Source of the DNA: an uncultured Porphyromonadaceae bacterium | GTDB taxonomy: Bacteria > Bacteroidota > Bacteroidia > Bacteroidales > Muribaculaceae | DNA: 64,000 nt | Reading direction: 5' to 3' | NCBI GenBank assembly: GCA_905202215.1 | Contig: CAJKRG010000005.1 | Location: 38,011-102,010, forward strand | Shown here: positions 1-8,930 of the stretch, piece after piece | How the letters are laid out: each line of letters begins with the position of its first letter | How positions within the stretch are numbered: the stretch's first letter is position 1 | Translations under genes and position numbers: made by a program | Notes under the pieces: generated by a model | The model's input: only the letters and a program-made list of their open reading frames with translations | The model's database searches: none | What the model was told of the DNA's origin: nothing

Positions 1-80
1 GGGCCGAGACCGTCGAGCTGCTTGAGACCACCGTAGCGGCTGCCCATACCGGCTGCAAGAATGAAAAGAGTAGGTTTCAT
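1..80 (-). CDS. Sugar-phosphate nucleotidyltransferase, N-terminal fragment
   Basis: The 26 N-terminal residues read MKPTLFILAAGMGSRYGGLK and then QLDGLG; the gene runs off the left edge. The LAAGMGSRYGG segment is the nucleotide-binding signature of NDP-sugar pyrophosphorylases (GxGxR type), and the GLKQLD continuation is typical of Bacteroidetes nucleotidyltransferases next to sugar genes. It is co-directional with and downstream of the galactose genes, so it may act on a sugar 1-phosphate, but the substrate cannot be told from this fragment. Confidence 0.7.
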   Translation of the reverse strand, partial: MKPTLFILAAGMGSRYGGLKQLDGLG

Positions 81-106
81 TTTTTCAGGAGTTGATGAAG
101 TTTTTT

Positions 107-195
107 AAAAGTGAAGGGTGAAAGGTGAAGGTAATAGTACTTCAGCATTATCTTCACTCAGGCGTAGCCTGATTTTCACTTTATTCACTTCAACT
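107..195. repeat. Inverted array of GTGAA words
   Basis: The left half repeats AGTGAAGG/GTGAAAG/GTGAAGG on the plus strand; the right half (about 152-194) carries the complementary TTCACT words. A small palindrome CAGGCGTAGCCTG (159-171) lies within it. The array sits between galM and the nucleotidyltransferase gene, both read leftward, and could form an imperfect hairpin in the mRNA. Its role is unknown. Confidence 0.6.
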
Positions 196-226
196 TGAGC
201 TTGCGAAAGTTGAACAAAGAGATATA

Positions 227-1270
227 TTATTTAACTGAGAATTTGAAATTTATATGACGCTCATACTTCTGACCCGGCTCAAGAACCGTCGACGGGAACG
301 CCGGAGTGTTGGGCGAATTGGGGAAATCCTGGCATTCTATCGCCACGCCGTCGTAGTCATCATAACTCCGGCCGGCCTTGTTGGCAGGACTGCCGGCAAG
401 CCAGTTGCCGGTATAGACCTGCACGCCCGGCTGGTCAGTCGACACCTCGAGCACACGGCCTGAAGTCTCTTCCTCAAGCCATGCCACAGGCTTCACACAG
501 CCCGGCTTCCAGTCGTCAACCACCCAGCAGTGGTCATAACCCTTACCGATCTTAAGAGCGGTGAAATCTTCCTTGATATCGTGTCCGATAGCCTTGAACT
601 CTGTGAAATCCATCGGAGTCCCGGCCACAGCCTCTGGCTGACCAAGAGGAATCTGCACCTCGTCGGTAGGCAGATAGTTCGAGGCCGCGATACGCATATT
701 GTTGCCGAGCACGCTGCCCGAATTATGGCCTGCGAGGTTCCAATATGCATGGTTGGTGAGATTTACAACAGTCTTGGCGTCGGTAGTGGCCGTAAGGGTG
801 AGTTTAAGTTCATTGCCGTCGGTCCATTCATATTCGGCGCCGGCGGTCAGTTTACCGGGGAAACCGGCTTCGCCGTCGGCCGACACATATTCGAACTTCA
901 CCTTGTTGCCTTCGGCCGACACAACTTTCCAGAGCTGGTTGTTGAAGCCCTCTGGACCACCGTGATTGCAGTTGGGGCCGTTGTTTATCGGCAGATGATA
1001 CTCGAGACCGTCGAGGCAGAAAATACCGCGTGCTATGCGGTTGGCATAGCGGCCGGGCACCTTGCCCGAGCACGGGCCGTCGCCGATATAGTCGGCGGGA
1101 TCGGCATAACCGAGAGCGATGTCGTCGAGCTTGCCGTTGCGGTCCGGCACATTCACGGCCACGACGCCTGCGCCTACATTGGTCAGCACGACCGAGGCGC
1201 CCGAAGCATTGACTATCGTGAGAAGCGTAATCTCGCCTGCAGGCGACGCCGCACAATCTTTCTTAATCAT
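227..1270 (-). CDS. galM: Galactose mutarotase (aldose 1-epimerase)
   Basis: Interconverts alpha- and beta-D-galactose, the entry step of the Leloir pathway. The 347-residue product carries the family markers: NHGG with His103, TNHAYWNL with the catalytic His174, and the catalytic base Glu312 in the IECQDFPNSPN motif. I chose the internal ATG giving MIKKDCAASP, because upstream codons lie inside galE and have no mutarotase similarity; the real start is 7 nt after the galE stop. No signal peptide is seen, so a cytoplasmic location is inferred. It is the third gene of the galK-galE-galM operon. Confidence 0.95.
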   Translation of the reverse strand: MIKKDCAASPAGEITLLTIVNASGASVVLTNVGAGVVAVNVPDRNGKLDDIALGYADPADYIGDGPCSGKVPGRYANRIARGIFCLDGLEYHLPINNGPNCNHGGPEGFNNQLWKVVSAEGNKVKFEYVSADGEAGFPGKLTAGAEYEWTDGNELKLTLTATTDAKTVVNLTNHAYWNLAGHNSGSVLGNNMRIAASNYLPTDEVQIPLGQPEAVAGTPMDFTEFKAIGHDIKEDFTALKIGKGYDHCWVVDDWKPGCVKPVAWLEEETSGRVLEVSTDQPGVQVYTGNWLAGSPANKAGRSYDDYDGVAIECQDFPNSPNTPAFPSTVLEPGQKYERHINFKFSVK

Positions 1271-1277
1271 AGCAAAA

Positions 1278-2300
1278 TTAGATATTGCGTACGTGTTTCT
1301 CCCATTCCCACGACGAACGGAGGGTGTCGTCAAGATCGCGCTCGGCCTTCCAGCCGAGAACCTTGTTGGCAAGAGCGGTATCGGCCCAGACTGCGGGTAC
1401 GTCGCCGTCGCGGCGTCCCACGATCTTATAGTTGAGCTTCAGGTTATTGGCCTTTTCGAAACGGGTTATAAGCTCGAGCACCGACACAGGGTTGCCAGTT
1501 CCGACATTGAAGATCTCGTATTTGGCGTCCATCTTATGCTGCACCATGCGGTCTACAGCGGCAACGTGTGCCTTTGCGAGGTCATTGACGTCGATATAAT
1601 CGCGCAGACATGTGCCGTCGGGAGTATCATAGTCGTTGCCGAATACAGAGAGGCATTCGCGGATGCCGGCGGCTGTCTGGGTGATGAAAGGCACAAGATT
1701 GGCGGGCACACCGCGGGGGAGCTCGCCGATGAGAGCCGACGGATGTGCGCCGATAGGATTGAAATAGCGCAGAGCTATGCCATACATGCCCTCGTAGGCA
1801 CGGCAGCAGTCATGCAGTATATCCTCGGCAATCTGCTTGGTGTTGCCATAAGGCGAGGTTGCCGGCTGACGGGGAGTCTGCTCGGTCACGGGCAGCACTT
1901 CGGCATCGCCATATACTGTTGCCGACGAAGAGAAGAGCACATTGGGCCGGTTGAACTCCTTCATCATCTCCAGGATATTCATATACGACACCAGATTGTT
2001 CTGATAGTACTTCAGGGGCTCGGACATGGATTCGCCGACAGCCTTGTAGGCCGCGAAATGAATCACGGAGTTAAATTGATGGCGTTCGAACACGCCGCGG
2101 AGAGCGGCTTTGTCGCAGGTATCTACTTCTTCAAAAGTTACCTTACGGCCTACGATCTTCTCCAGACCCTCGAGAGCCGACGGCTCCGAATTCGAGAAGT
2201 TGTCGATTATCACTACATCATATCCGGCCTCGATGAGAGCCACGGCAGTGTGCGTGCCGATATATCCGGCTCCGCCGGACACCAATACAGTTTCTTTCAT
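1278..2300 (-). CDS. galE: UDP-glucose 4-epimerase
   Basis: NAD-dependent interconversion of UDP-glucose and UDP-galactose. It is a 340-residue extended short-chain dehydrogenase with the Rossmann motif GGAGYIG (9-15), the SSSATVYG segment and the catalytic pair Tyr151/Lys155 in SPYGNTK. The ATG giving MKETVLVSGG fits homologues better than the one four codons upstream. It lies downstream of galK, separated by about 150 nt that hold an unusual TAACC-word repeat, and immediately precedes galM. Confidence 0.96.
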   Translation of the reverse strand: MKETVLVSGGAGYIGTHTAVALIEAGYDVVIIDNFSNSEPSALEGLEKIVGRKVTFEEVDTCDKAALRGVFERHQFNSVIHFAAYKAVGESMSEPLKYYQNNLVSYMNILEMMKEFNRPNVLFSSSATVYGDAEVLPVTEQTPRQPATSPYGNTKQIAEDILHDCCRAYEGMYGIALRYFNPIGAHPSALIGELPRGVPANLVPFITQTAAGIRECLSVFGNDYDTPDGTCLRDYIDVNDLAKAHVAAVDRMVQHKMDAKYEIFNVGTGNPVSVLELITRFEKANNLKLNYKIVGRRDGDVPAVWADTALANKVLGWKAERDLDDTLRSSWEWEKHVRNI

Positions 2301-2310
2301 GTCTTCGTTC

Positions 2311-2444
2311 AAATGGTTATGGGTTATGTTACAGGTTAATGGCTAACGGTTATAGGTTATTGATTAATGGTCATAAGCTAAGATTACGAATAACCGTTAA
2401 CTCTTAACCCCTAACCTCTAACCCTTAACCTCTAATCTTTAACC
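2311..2444. repeat. Inverted array of GGTTA/TAACC words between galK and galE
   Basis: Plus-strand bases 2311-2370 repeat GGTTAT/GGTTAAT words; 2391-2444 repeat TTAACCCC/CTAACC/CTTAACC words, so the two halves are imperfect reverse complements. It fills nearly all of the galK-galE gap and would be transcribed inside the operon, where it could fold into a long imperfect stem. It looks telomere-like but is internal to the chromosome and degenerate. Confidence 0.7.
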
Positions 2445-2449
2445 AAAGA

Positions 2450-3601
2450 TCAATGAGCAGCTTCGGCAACCTTGCGGGCGCCGTCGCTGATGATTACTTC
2501 ATAGATTTTGGGCTCATGGCCGTATTTCTCATTGAAACGGGCCTTGGCCGTGCTGATGAAAGAGGGAAGCAGTTCGTCCTTCACCAGATTGATGGTGCAG
2601 CCGCCGAAACCGCCGCCCATGATACGCGAGCCTGTGACACCACATTCCTTAGCGAGGTCGTTGAGGAAGTCGAGTTCCACACAGCTTACCTCGTAGTCCT
2701 TCGAGAGACCGGCATGTGTCTCGTACATGCAGCGACCTACGGTATCGTAGTCTCCGGCAACGAGGGCGTCGCAGACGGTGAGCACGCGATCTTTCTCCTC
2801 AATGACGAATTTGGCGCGGAAATAGTCCTCGGCCGAAATATCGCTCTTCACGGAGTCGAGCATTTCCATTGTAGCGTCGCGCAGTGTTTCGATTCCGAGG
2901 CGCTTGGCGACACGCTCGCATGAAGCGCGGCGTTTGTTATAGGGCGAATCGGCGAGTTCGTGTTTTACCACAGAGTCTACGAGCACGAGAGTATAGCCCT
3001 TCGGCTCGAAGGGGAAATATTCATATTCCATCGAGCGGCAGTCGAGACGCATCAGGTGGTCTTTCTTGCCGAATACGCTGGCAAACTGGTCCATGATACC
3101 GCAGTTGACGCCGCAGTAGTTGTGCTCGGTGCTCTGACCAATGCGGGCAAGCTCGAATTTATCGATAGCGTTGCCGTTGAACATATCGTTCATCGCGAAA
3201 GCGAAGCACGATTCCAGGGCTGCCGAGGAGCTCAGACCGGCACCAAGAGGCACATTGCCTGCGAAGACGGCGTCGAAGCCTTCGACCTTGCCGCCGCGTT
3301 TGAGGATCTCGCGGCATACGCCGAAGATATAACGGGCCCAGGACTGACTCGGAGCATCACCTTCGGTCAGGCCGAATTCAGCGTAGTCGTCGATATCGAT
3401 CGAGTATACACGAACCTTGTCGGTGCCATTGGCACGGATCTCGGCCATGATCACTTTGTCGATTGCGCCGGGGAACACGAAGCCGCCGTTGTAGTCGGTG
3501 TGTTCGCCTATGAGGTTGATACGTCCGGCAGAAGCATAGATAGTGCCGTGACCGCCGAATTTAGCTTCGAAAGTCGAGTCAATTTTGTTCTGGAGTTCCA
3601 T
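2450..3601 (-). CDS. galK: Galactokinase
   Basis: Phosphorylates alpha-D-galactose to galactose 1-phosphate with ATP. The 383-residue GHMP kinase has the galactokinase signature GRINLIGEHTDYNGG (26-40), the ATP-binding loop VPLGAGLSSSAALE (117-130) and the third GHMP motif GGGFGGC (329-335). It is the first gene of the galactose operon, with a strong promoter about 95 nt upstream. A separate galT was not seen, so the uridylyl-transfer step is either encoded elsewhere or done by another enzyme; the truncated nucleotidyltransferase at the left edge is one possibility (inference only). Confidence 0.97.
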   Translation of the reverse strand: MELQNKIDSTFEAKFGGHGTIYASAGRINLIGEHTDYNGGFVFPGAIDKVIMAEIRANGTDKVRVYSIDIDDYAEFGLTEGDAPSQSWARYIFGVCREILKRGGKVEGFDAVFAGNVPLGAGLSSSAALESCFAFAMNDMFNGNAIDKFELARIGQSTEHNYCGVNCGIMDQFASVFGKKDHLMRLDCRSMEYEYFPFEPKGYTLVLVDSVVKHELADSPYNKRRASCERVAKRLGIETLRDATMEMLDSVKSDISAEDYFRAKFVIEEKDRVLTVCDALVAGDYDTVGRCMYETHAGLSKDYEVSCVELDFLNDLAKECGVTGSRIMGGGFGGCTINLVKDELLPSFISTAKARFNEKYGHEPKIYEVIISDGARKVAEAAH

Positions 3602-3695
3602 GGTGTTAAAGTGTATTTTTTGTTGAGTTTATTAAGTTTCATATGCAACCGGAAATCGTACACGGACAATCGGCGGCGATTTTGGTTACGTAGTG

Positions 3696-3727
3696 CAAAG
3701 ATAAGAAACCCACGAATAAAATACAAA
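3696..3727 (-). promoter_or_regulatory. Bacteroidetes-type promoter of galK
   Basis: On the minus strand TTTG (3724-3727) is followed after 20 nt by TATCTTTG (3696-3703), a match to the -33/-7 consensus of the phylum's primary sigma factor. Transcription should start near 3690, giving a leader of about 90 nt before galK. Confidence 0.8.
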
Positions 3728-3745
3728 CTAAAAAAACCATGTCGG

Positions 3746-5746
3746 TCATTTTGCCCGAAATGTAATATCTTTTGAACTATTTGTGTCCTCTCCTGAACGT
3801 TTTATGCGGCGTCCGCTGGCCGTATTTATGATAAGTGGAACGGTTTCCCGAGTAACGACACTGGTCTCGAGACCCATCGCTTCGGAGTCGTCGATGCCAA
3901 GCCGACGCAAGAATTGATGCACACGCATGAGCCTGCGGTCCCGGCCGCTGCAGTTGCTCGACGGCGAGAATATGCGGTGTATGATCATGAATCTGAAATC
4001 TCCTGGAATATTCCTGGCGCGCAACGACGGATAGCTGCTGCGCAGATCGAGACGTCCGTCGGCCACAAGATCTTCCACTATCTGGCGCAGATAAGCCGTC
4101 ACTTTCGGCTCTACGCGGAATCCCAGACGCATAGTTATGAAATATACCGTATCCGGTACCGCGATACGGGCGCTGTATTCGAGTGTCTCAGGTTCGTCGA
4201 CATTCTCGATGTGTACGAACCAGTAATGGTCGGCCCTCTTTGGCAGCTTGTTAACGATCGAATATACGATCTTGCTCTCAATAAGGTCGTGATCGGCCGA
4301 ACGGCTGAAATATACAAGGTTCGACGTAAACTTAGATATCGAGTCATCGGCCTTGATGGCCGATATAAGACCGGCACACTCGTCGAGCCGACGGTATTCG
4401 ATAAACGACGCCCTCGCCCGTGTGGCGTTTCGCCACAGGATCATCACGGCGGCGAGCAATGCCGCAATCCCCATGCTGTACCAGCCCCCATGGGTGAATT
4501 TGAACAGATTGGCGACAAAAAAAATGATTTCGACAGTCGCGAAAACAAGCACGAAAATGGCACACAGAATCTTCGGGACGCCACGCGACACCATCCAGAA
4601 AGCAAGAAGGACAGTAGTCATCAGCATAGTCACGGTAATCGCCAGACCGTAGGCCGCCTCCATACGGGAGGAATCGCGGAACACGAGCACCGTGATCAGG
4701 CAGCCGACAAACAGGGCCATATTCACCGCCGGAATATATAGCTGCCCTTTCTCGACACTCGGATATTTGATCTTGAGCTTCGGCCAGAATCCGAGACTGA
4801 CCGCCTCGGAGAAAATTGTGAACGAGCCGCTCAGCAGCGCCTGACTCGCAATGACTGCCGCGCCCGCCGACATGGCCACGCCGATGCCCGAGAACCACGA
4901 CGGCATGATGGCAAAAAACGGATTGACGCCCACTGCCTCGGCCCCATGGCTGATGAGCCATGCACCCTGCCCGAGATAGTTAAGTATCAGACATGCCTTG
5001 ACGAGAATCCAGCTTACCGAGATATTTTTGCGGCCACAGTGCCCGAGGTCGGAATAAAGCGCCTCGGCTCCTGTAGTACACAGAAACACCGCACCCATAA
5101 TGAGGAACCATTCCGGTGAAGAGAACAGAAGCCTGAACGCATACACCGGATTGAATGCCTTGAACACCGGCATATATGAGCCCACCTCGGCAATGCCGAG
5201 TATGCCGAGCATCAAAAACCACACAAGCATGAAAGGGCCGAAAAAACGTCCTATAGCGCCCGTTCCGGCCCGCTGCATGAGAAATATACATGCTATCACG
5301 GCCACCGAGATCAGCACCGTAGGAAGATCGGGATCGAAAACCCGCAGCCCCTCTACGGCCGACGATACCGTGATTGCCGGCGTAATGACACCGTCGGCCA
5401 CAAGAGCCGCCGATCCGACCGCCGCCACAAGATAAAGCCAGCCCGGCTTCATGCGCCTGAGCGAGGCATAGAGCGCCAGTATGCCGCCCTCCCCCTTGTT
5501 GTCGGCCCGTAAGGCCACAAGCACATACTTCACCGTAGTCTGCAGGGTAAGTGTCCAGATTATACACGACACGGCGCCAATGATGTAAGCGGCATCGTAA
5601 TCAGGCGAAGCCCCCACGATCGCCTTCATCACATAGAGCGGAGACGTGCCTATATCACCGAAAACAATGCCGACGGCCACAAGAAGTCCCATGGCCGACA
5701 GACGCCGGACGCCACTATTGCCATGCATAAGAGATGAATCTTTCAT
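3746..5746 (-). CDS. kup: Low-affinity potassium transporter Kup
   Basis: Potassium/proton symporter of the KUP/HAK/KT family in the inner membrane. The 666-residue protein opens with the family hallmark GIVFGDIGTSPLYVMK, has about 12 hydrophobic spans in the first ~450 residues, and ends in a long hydrophilic cytoplasmic region. The ATG giving MKDSSLMHGN is preferred over one 15 codons upstream, which would add a Cys/Phe-rich stretch unlike the family. It stands alone between the exporter operon and the galactose promoter. Confidence 0.94.
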   Translation of the reverse strand: MKDSSLMHGNSGVRRLSAMGLLVAVGIVFGDIGTSPLYVMKAIVGASPDYDAAYIIGAVSCIIWTLTLQTTVKYVLVALRADNKGEGGILALYASLRRMKPGWLYLVAAVGSAALVADGVITPAITVSSAVEGLRVFDPDLPTVLISVAVIACIFLMQRAGTGAIGRFFGPFMLVWFLMLGILGIAEVGSYMPVFKAFNPVYAFRLLFSSPEWFLIMGAVFLCTTGAEALYSDLGHCGRKNISVSWILVKACLILNYLGQGAWLISHGAEAVGVNPFFAIMPSWFSGIGVAMSAGAAVIASQALLSGSFTIFSEAVSLGFWPKLKIKYPSVEKGQLYIPAVNMALFVGCLITVLVFRDSSRMEAAYGLAITVTMLMTTVLLAFWMVSRGVPKILCAIFVLVFATVEIIFFVANLFKFTHGGWYSMGIAALLAAVMILWRNATRARASFIEYRRLDECAGLISAIKADDSISKFTSNLVYFSRSADHDLIESKIVYSIVNKLPKRADHYWFVHIENVDEPETLEYSARIAVPDTVYFITMRLGFRVEPKVTAYLRQIVEDLVADGRLDLRSSYPSLRARNIPGDFRFMIIHRIFSPSSNCSGRDRRLMRVHQFLRRLGIDDSEAMGLETSVVTRETVPLIINTASGRRIKRSGEDTNSSKDITFRAK

Positions 5747-5793
5747 GCAATGGAAACACGGCATCAACAAAAAATGTTCTGGCAAACACAAAT

Positions 5794-5818
5794 CGCCCCG
5801 GGACGACTGCCCGGGGCG
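5794..5818 (-). terminator. Intrinsic terminator after the exporter operon
   Basis: A perfect 9-bp stem CGCCCCGGG/CCCGGGGCG with a 7-nt loop lies just past the permease stop, followed on the minus strand by ATTTGTGTTTG. It should end the TolC-HlyD-ATPase-permease transcript before kup. Confidence 0.75.
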
Positions 5819-5827
5819 CGTACACTG

Positions 5828-8194
5828 TCATTCGCTCCTCAGATGGTCTATAGGATTACTTCGGGCAACATTGAGACTGTTGAGTGCGACTACAGACAAC
5901 AACAGCACCAGAAGCAGTATTATGCAGAGCACCATCGACAGAGGCGAGAGCGAAACCTGCTCTGTGTACTGCGACAGCCATTCGCGCCCCGCCACCACAG
6001 CCAGCGCTCCGCCCGCGAGCAACGACGGAATGGCGATTTTAAGAATATCGAGGCAGAACAGCCGCACGATTCGCGACGCCGGCGTGCCAGTCACCTTGCG
6101 TATGGCAATTTCCTTGGCGCGGCGCTGCACCTCGTCGGCAGTATATCCCACGAGACCTATCAGGGCTATCACCACAATGGCAATCCCCGATATTATCACC
6201 GACGTGCCGAAGCGGCGCACATCGGCAGTAAGCTGTTCCACCTGAGTTTTATAGGGAGTTATATAGATATCGCGGGCAGGATAGACGCGCGATATCACCT
6301 GCTGCGCCTGGTGCAGATTCTCCGCCGTAAGACGGTTGAAACGCACAAACAGATTGTCGCTTACATAGCGGCTCGGGAATATGACGGCCGAACGCATGTC
6401 GGCGCTCTCCTCGTCGAAGCCGCCGCGACGCATATTGCCTATCACGCCGCATATGGTGTAGTCGTTGCCTCCTTCGGAATGCATGTGCTCGGTGATATTG
6501 AAAGTCTTGCCTACCAGATTGCGGTCGTCCACGCCTGTCAGTTTCTTCAGCACATCGGCAAAACGCTCTTCTACAATCACCTGGCGCCCGGTACTGTCGG
6601 CAAGCATGTCGAATGTTCCGCCCTGCACGAACTCTATGCCCATCACATCGAAAATATCGGGATTCGCAATATAGAAATCGGCCACATTTATATTATCCGC
6701 ATAATTATCGCCGACCCACACGTTATTGCCCGAAGCCGTGTAAAGGAAATTATGGTATGTTGCTGCCGCACCCTCAACGCAGCCAAGACTCTTAAGTTCC
6801 GACACAAGAGCCGAACGCGACTCACCCGGCACACCCGACAGCGACACATAGCCTATGTTCTCATAGTCGAAACCCATATCGAGCCGCGACATCATATAGT
6901 ACTGGCGCCCGACGAGCACAAGCAGACACATGAGCATACCCGAGGCGAAGAACTGCACAGCCAGCAGCACGAGCTTCCAGCCGCGCCGGCTGCGCACATT
7001 GCTGCGGAAAGCGCTCGCAACAGGCGTGCGGCAGTACAGCCATGCAGGTACAGCACCGGTCACAAGCAGAAGACCGACACACACGGCGCCCTCAACAAGC
7101 CATACCTTGCCCGTCGAGAAAAGCTCCTGAGGAGTATAGCCGAGAAGATTGCGGCACAAATCAGAGAAACAGAAAACCAGAAGCACCGCCAGACCAATCG
7201 ACACAAAAAGAAAGAACAGACTTTCACCCATCACGCGGCCGAAAATACGGCCATTGCCCGTGCCGTAGCACTTTCGCACGGCCATTTCCTTGCTGCGGTG
7301 CCCCATCTGCCCTATCACTATCAGCAGATAGTTAAGACCGGCGCTCATCAGCATAATCACAGCAAGCAGCGACAGCATCCAGGTCATTGTCCTCACACTT
7401 TCCTGCGATGTATAGATTCCGATAAGGGGCTTCAATCCTATGCGGAAAGCAAATGTCTCTACAAACTCGTTGTCGACATTATCTTTGAGCATCTTCATTA
7501 TATTGGGCTTCAGTTCATCGGGCTTTGCGCCATCGACAAGCCTCACATAGCTGTGGTAGCGGTCGTTGCCCACCCAGTTTTCCCTTCCGTCATAGGAAAA
7601 ACTACCTATCGACGGAAGACTGAGATATATCACGTTGTCGATTGTGGAATTGAGCGGAAAATCTTCGTAGACACCGCCGACAGTCACCTTATAGTCTTCG
7701 GAAAACGACAGCGCGCACAGCCTTTGGCCAACGACATCGCCCCCGATTTTTTCGGCCAGCGAGCGCGGAATCATGCACACGTCTTTCACTGCCAGAGCGT
7801 CGTGAGGATCGCCCGCAATAATCCGTGTCTGAAAGACATCGAAGAAACAGCTGTCGGCCAGTTTGACGCCGTCGGCTGTGAAGACGCGCCCGTCGTCAGT
7901 TCGCACATCGTTCTCACCAAGCATATACGTACAGCGGGTCGCAACCTCAACCTGAGGCGCATAGCGTTTCACGCCCGGTGCGATGGCTCCGGGAGTCTGG
8001 AGATACTCGCGGTACTCGCCATTCTGAGTCACACTTTCGGTGAGGCGATATATCCTTTCGGCCTCCGGAAAGAAGCTGTCGTAGGTCTGCTCGAAGTAGA
8101 TTTTTGCCACAAGAAGAAAACCCATGGCAAGACCTATGGTGAGGCACACTATCTTGATGATATTGCGCCGTATATCTGAAGTAAAAAATCTCAT
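5828..8194 (-). CDS. ABC transporter permease with two FtsX-like domains
   Basis: Membrane subunit of a MacB/LolCE-like (type VII) ABC system of 788 residues. An N-terminal membrane anchor (about 12-32) precedes a large extracytoplasmic MacB-type domain; membrane spans cluster near residues 275-400, and a second periplasmic domain with three more spans follows at the C-terminus, so the core FtsX unit occurs twice. RAKEIAIRKVTGT is a typical FtsX coupling segment. The ATPase is 28 nt upstream, and HlyD and TolC proteins complete a possible envelope-spanning exporter. The substrate is unknown; the family moves peptides, antibiotics or lipoproteins mechanically. Confidence 0.9.
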   Translation of the reverse strand: MRFFTSDIRRNIIKIVCLTIGLAMGFLLVAKIYFEQTYDSFFPEAERIYRLTESVTQNGEYREYLQTPGAIAPGVKRYAPQVEVATRCTYMLGENDVRTDDGRVFTADGVKLADSCFFDVFQTRIIAGDPHDALAVKDVCMIPRSLAEKIGGDVVGQRLCALSFSEDYKVTVGGVYEDFPLNSTIDNVIYLSLPSIGSFSYDGRENWVGNDRYHSYVRLVDGAKPDELKPNIMKMLKDNVDNEFVETFAFRIGLKPLIGIYTSQESVRTMTWMLSLLAVIMLMSAGLNYLLIVIGQMGHRSKEMAVRKCYGTGNGRIFGRVMGESLFFLFVSIGLAVLLVFCFSDLCRNLLGYTPQELFSTGKVWLVEGAVCVGLLLVTGAVPAWLYCRTPVASAFRSNVRSRRGWKLVLLAVQFFASGMLMCLLVLVGRQYYMMSRLDMGFDYENIGYVSLSGVPGESRSALVSELKSLGCVEGAAATYHNFLYTASGNNVWVGDNYADNINVADFYIANPDIFDVMGIEFVQGGTFDMLADSTGRQVIVEERFADVLKKLTGVDDRNLVGKTFNITEHMHSEGGNDYTICGVIGNMRRGGFDEESADMRSAVIFPSRYVSDNLFVRFNRLTAENLHQAQQVISRVYPARDIYITPYKTQVEQLTADVRRFGTSVIISGIAIVVIALIGLVGYTADEVQRRAKEIAIRKVTGTPASRIVRLFCLDILKIAIPSLLAGGALAVVAGREWLSQYTEQVSLSPLSMVLCIILLLVLLLSVVALNSLNVARSNPIDHLRSE

Positions 8195-8222
8195 GATCTA
8201 AAAGTATTAACTCGCATTGCGC

Positions 8223-8906
8223 CTACATGCGGTCGGCGAGATTTTCGACAATACGGCCATCGAAAAGGTTGATTATATAGTCGGCACAGCCGGCATCTTT
8301 CTGCGAGTGAGTCACCATGATTATGGTGGCACCGTCGCGGTGCAGCTCCGTGAGCAATTCCATCACCTCGGCACCGTTGCGCGAGTCGAGATTGCCGGTT
8401 GGTTCGTCGGCAAGAATGAGACCGGGCTTCGCCACTATGGCACGCGCTATGGCGGCGCGCTGCTGCTGGCCGCCCGACAGCTGCGACGGATAGTGAGCCG
8501 CACGGTGTGCTATGCCCATGCGCTTCATGGCCTCGTCGACACGACGTCGCTTTTCATCGCGCGACAGCTTTATATTGTTCAGCGGGAGCATTATATTCTC
8601 ACGCACCGTCATCTCCTCGATCAGATTGAAGGACTGGAAGATAAAGCCGATACGGCCTTTGCGCCATTCGGTACGCTGCATTTCCTTGAGACCGCCGACC
8701 TCCTTGCCGTCGAGCAGATATTCGCCGGAAGTAGGATTATCGAGAAGACCGAGAATATTGAGAAGCGTCGATTTGCCGCAGCCCGACGGCCCCATTATGG
8801 CGACAAATTCTCCGTCTTTCACCTTGAGCGAAACATCGCTGAGAGCGTGCGTCTGCACACTGTCGGTGCGGAATACCTTATATACGTTTTTTACTTCGAT
8901 ATCCAT
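8223..8906 (-). CDS. ABC transporter ATP-binding protein (MacB/LolD type)
   Basis: Cytoplasmic ATPase partner of the FtsX permease. The 227 residues hold Walker A GPSGCGKST (39-47), Q-loop Gln91, signature LSGGQQQR (143-150), Walker B LILADEPTG (163-171) and switch His200. Length and spacing match the LolD/MacB/FtsE group. It is encoded between the HlyD adaptor and the permease in one operon. Confidence 0.95.
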   Translation of the reverse strand: MDIEVKNVYKVFRTDSVQTHALSDVSLKVKDGEFVAIMGPSGCGKSTLLNILGLLDNPTSGEYLLDGKEVGGLKEMQRTEWRKGRIGFIFQSFNLIEEMTVRENIMLPLNNIKLSRDEKRRRVDEAMKRMGIAHRAAHYPSQLSGGQQQRAAIARAIVAKPGLILADEPTGNLDSRNGAEVMELLTELHRDGATIIMVTHSQKDAGCADYIINLFDGRIVENLADRM

Positions 8907-8930
8907 ATCTTTACGATTATTCAGGATTGA

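Noticed and set aside
2391..2444. Telomere-like TAACC repeat
   Set aside because: It is degenerate, internal to an operon and paired with complementary words; the bacterium is not expected to have a linear end here.
5750..8179. Long open frame antisense to the FtsX permease (809 codons)
   Set aside because: Its His/Arg-rich composition is a by-product of codon bias; the permease on the other strand has full family features.
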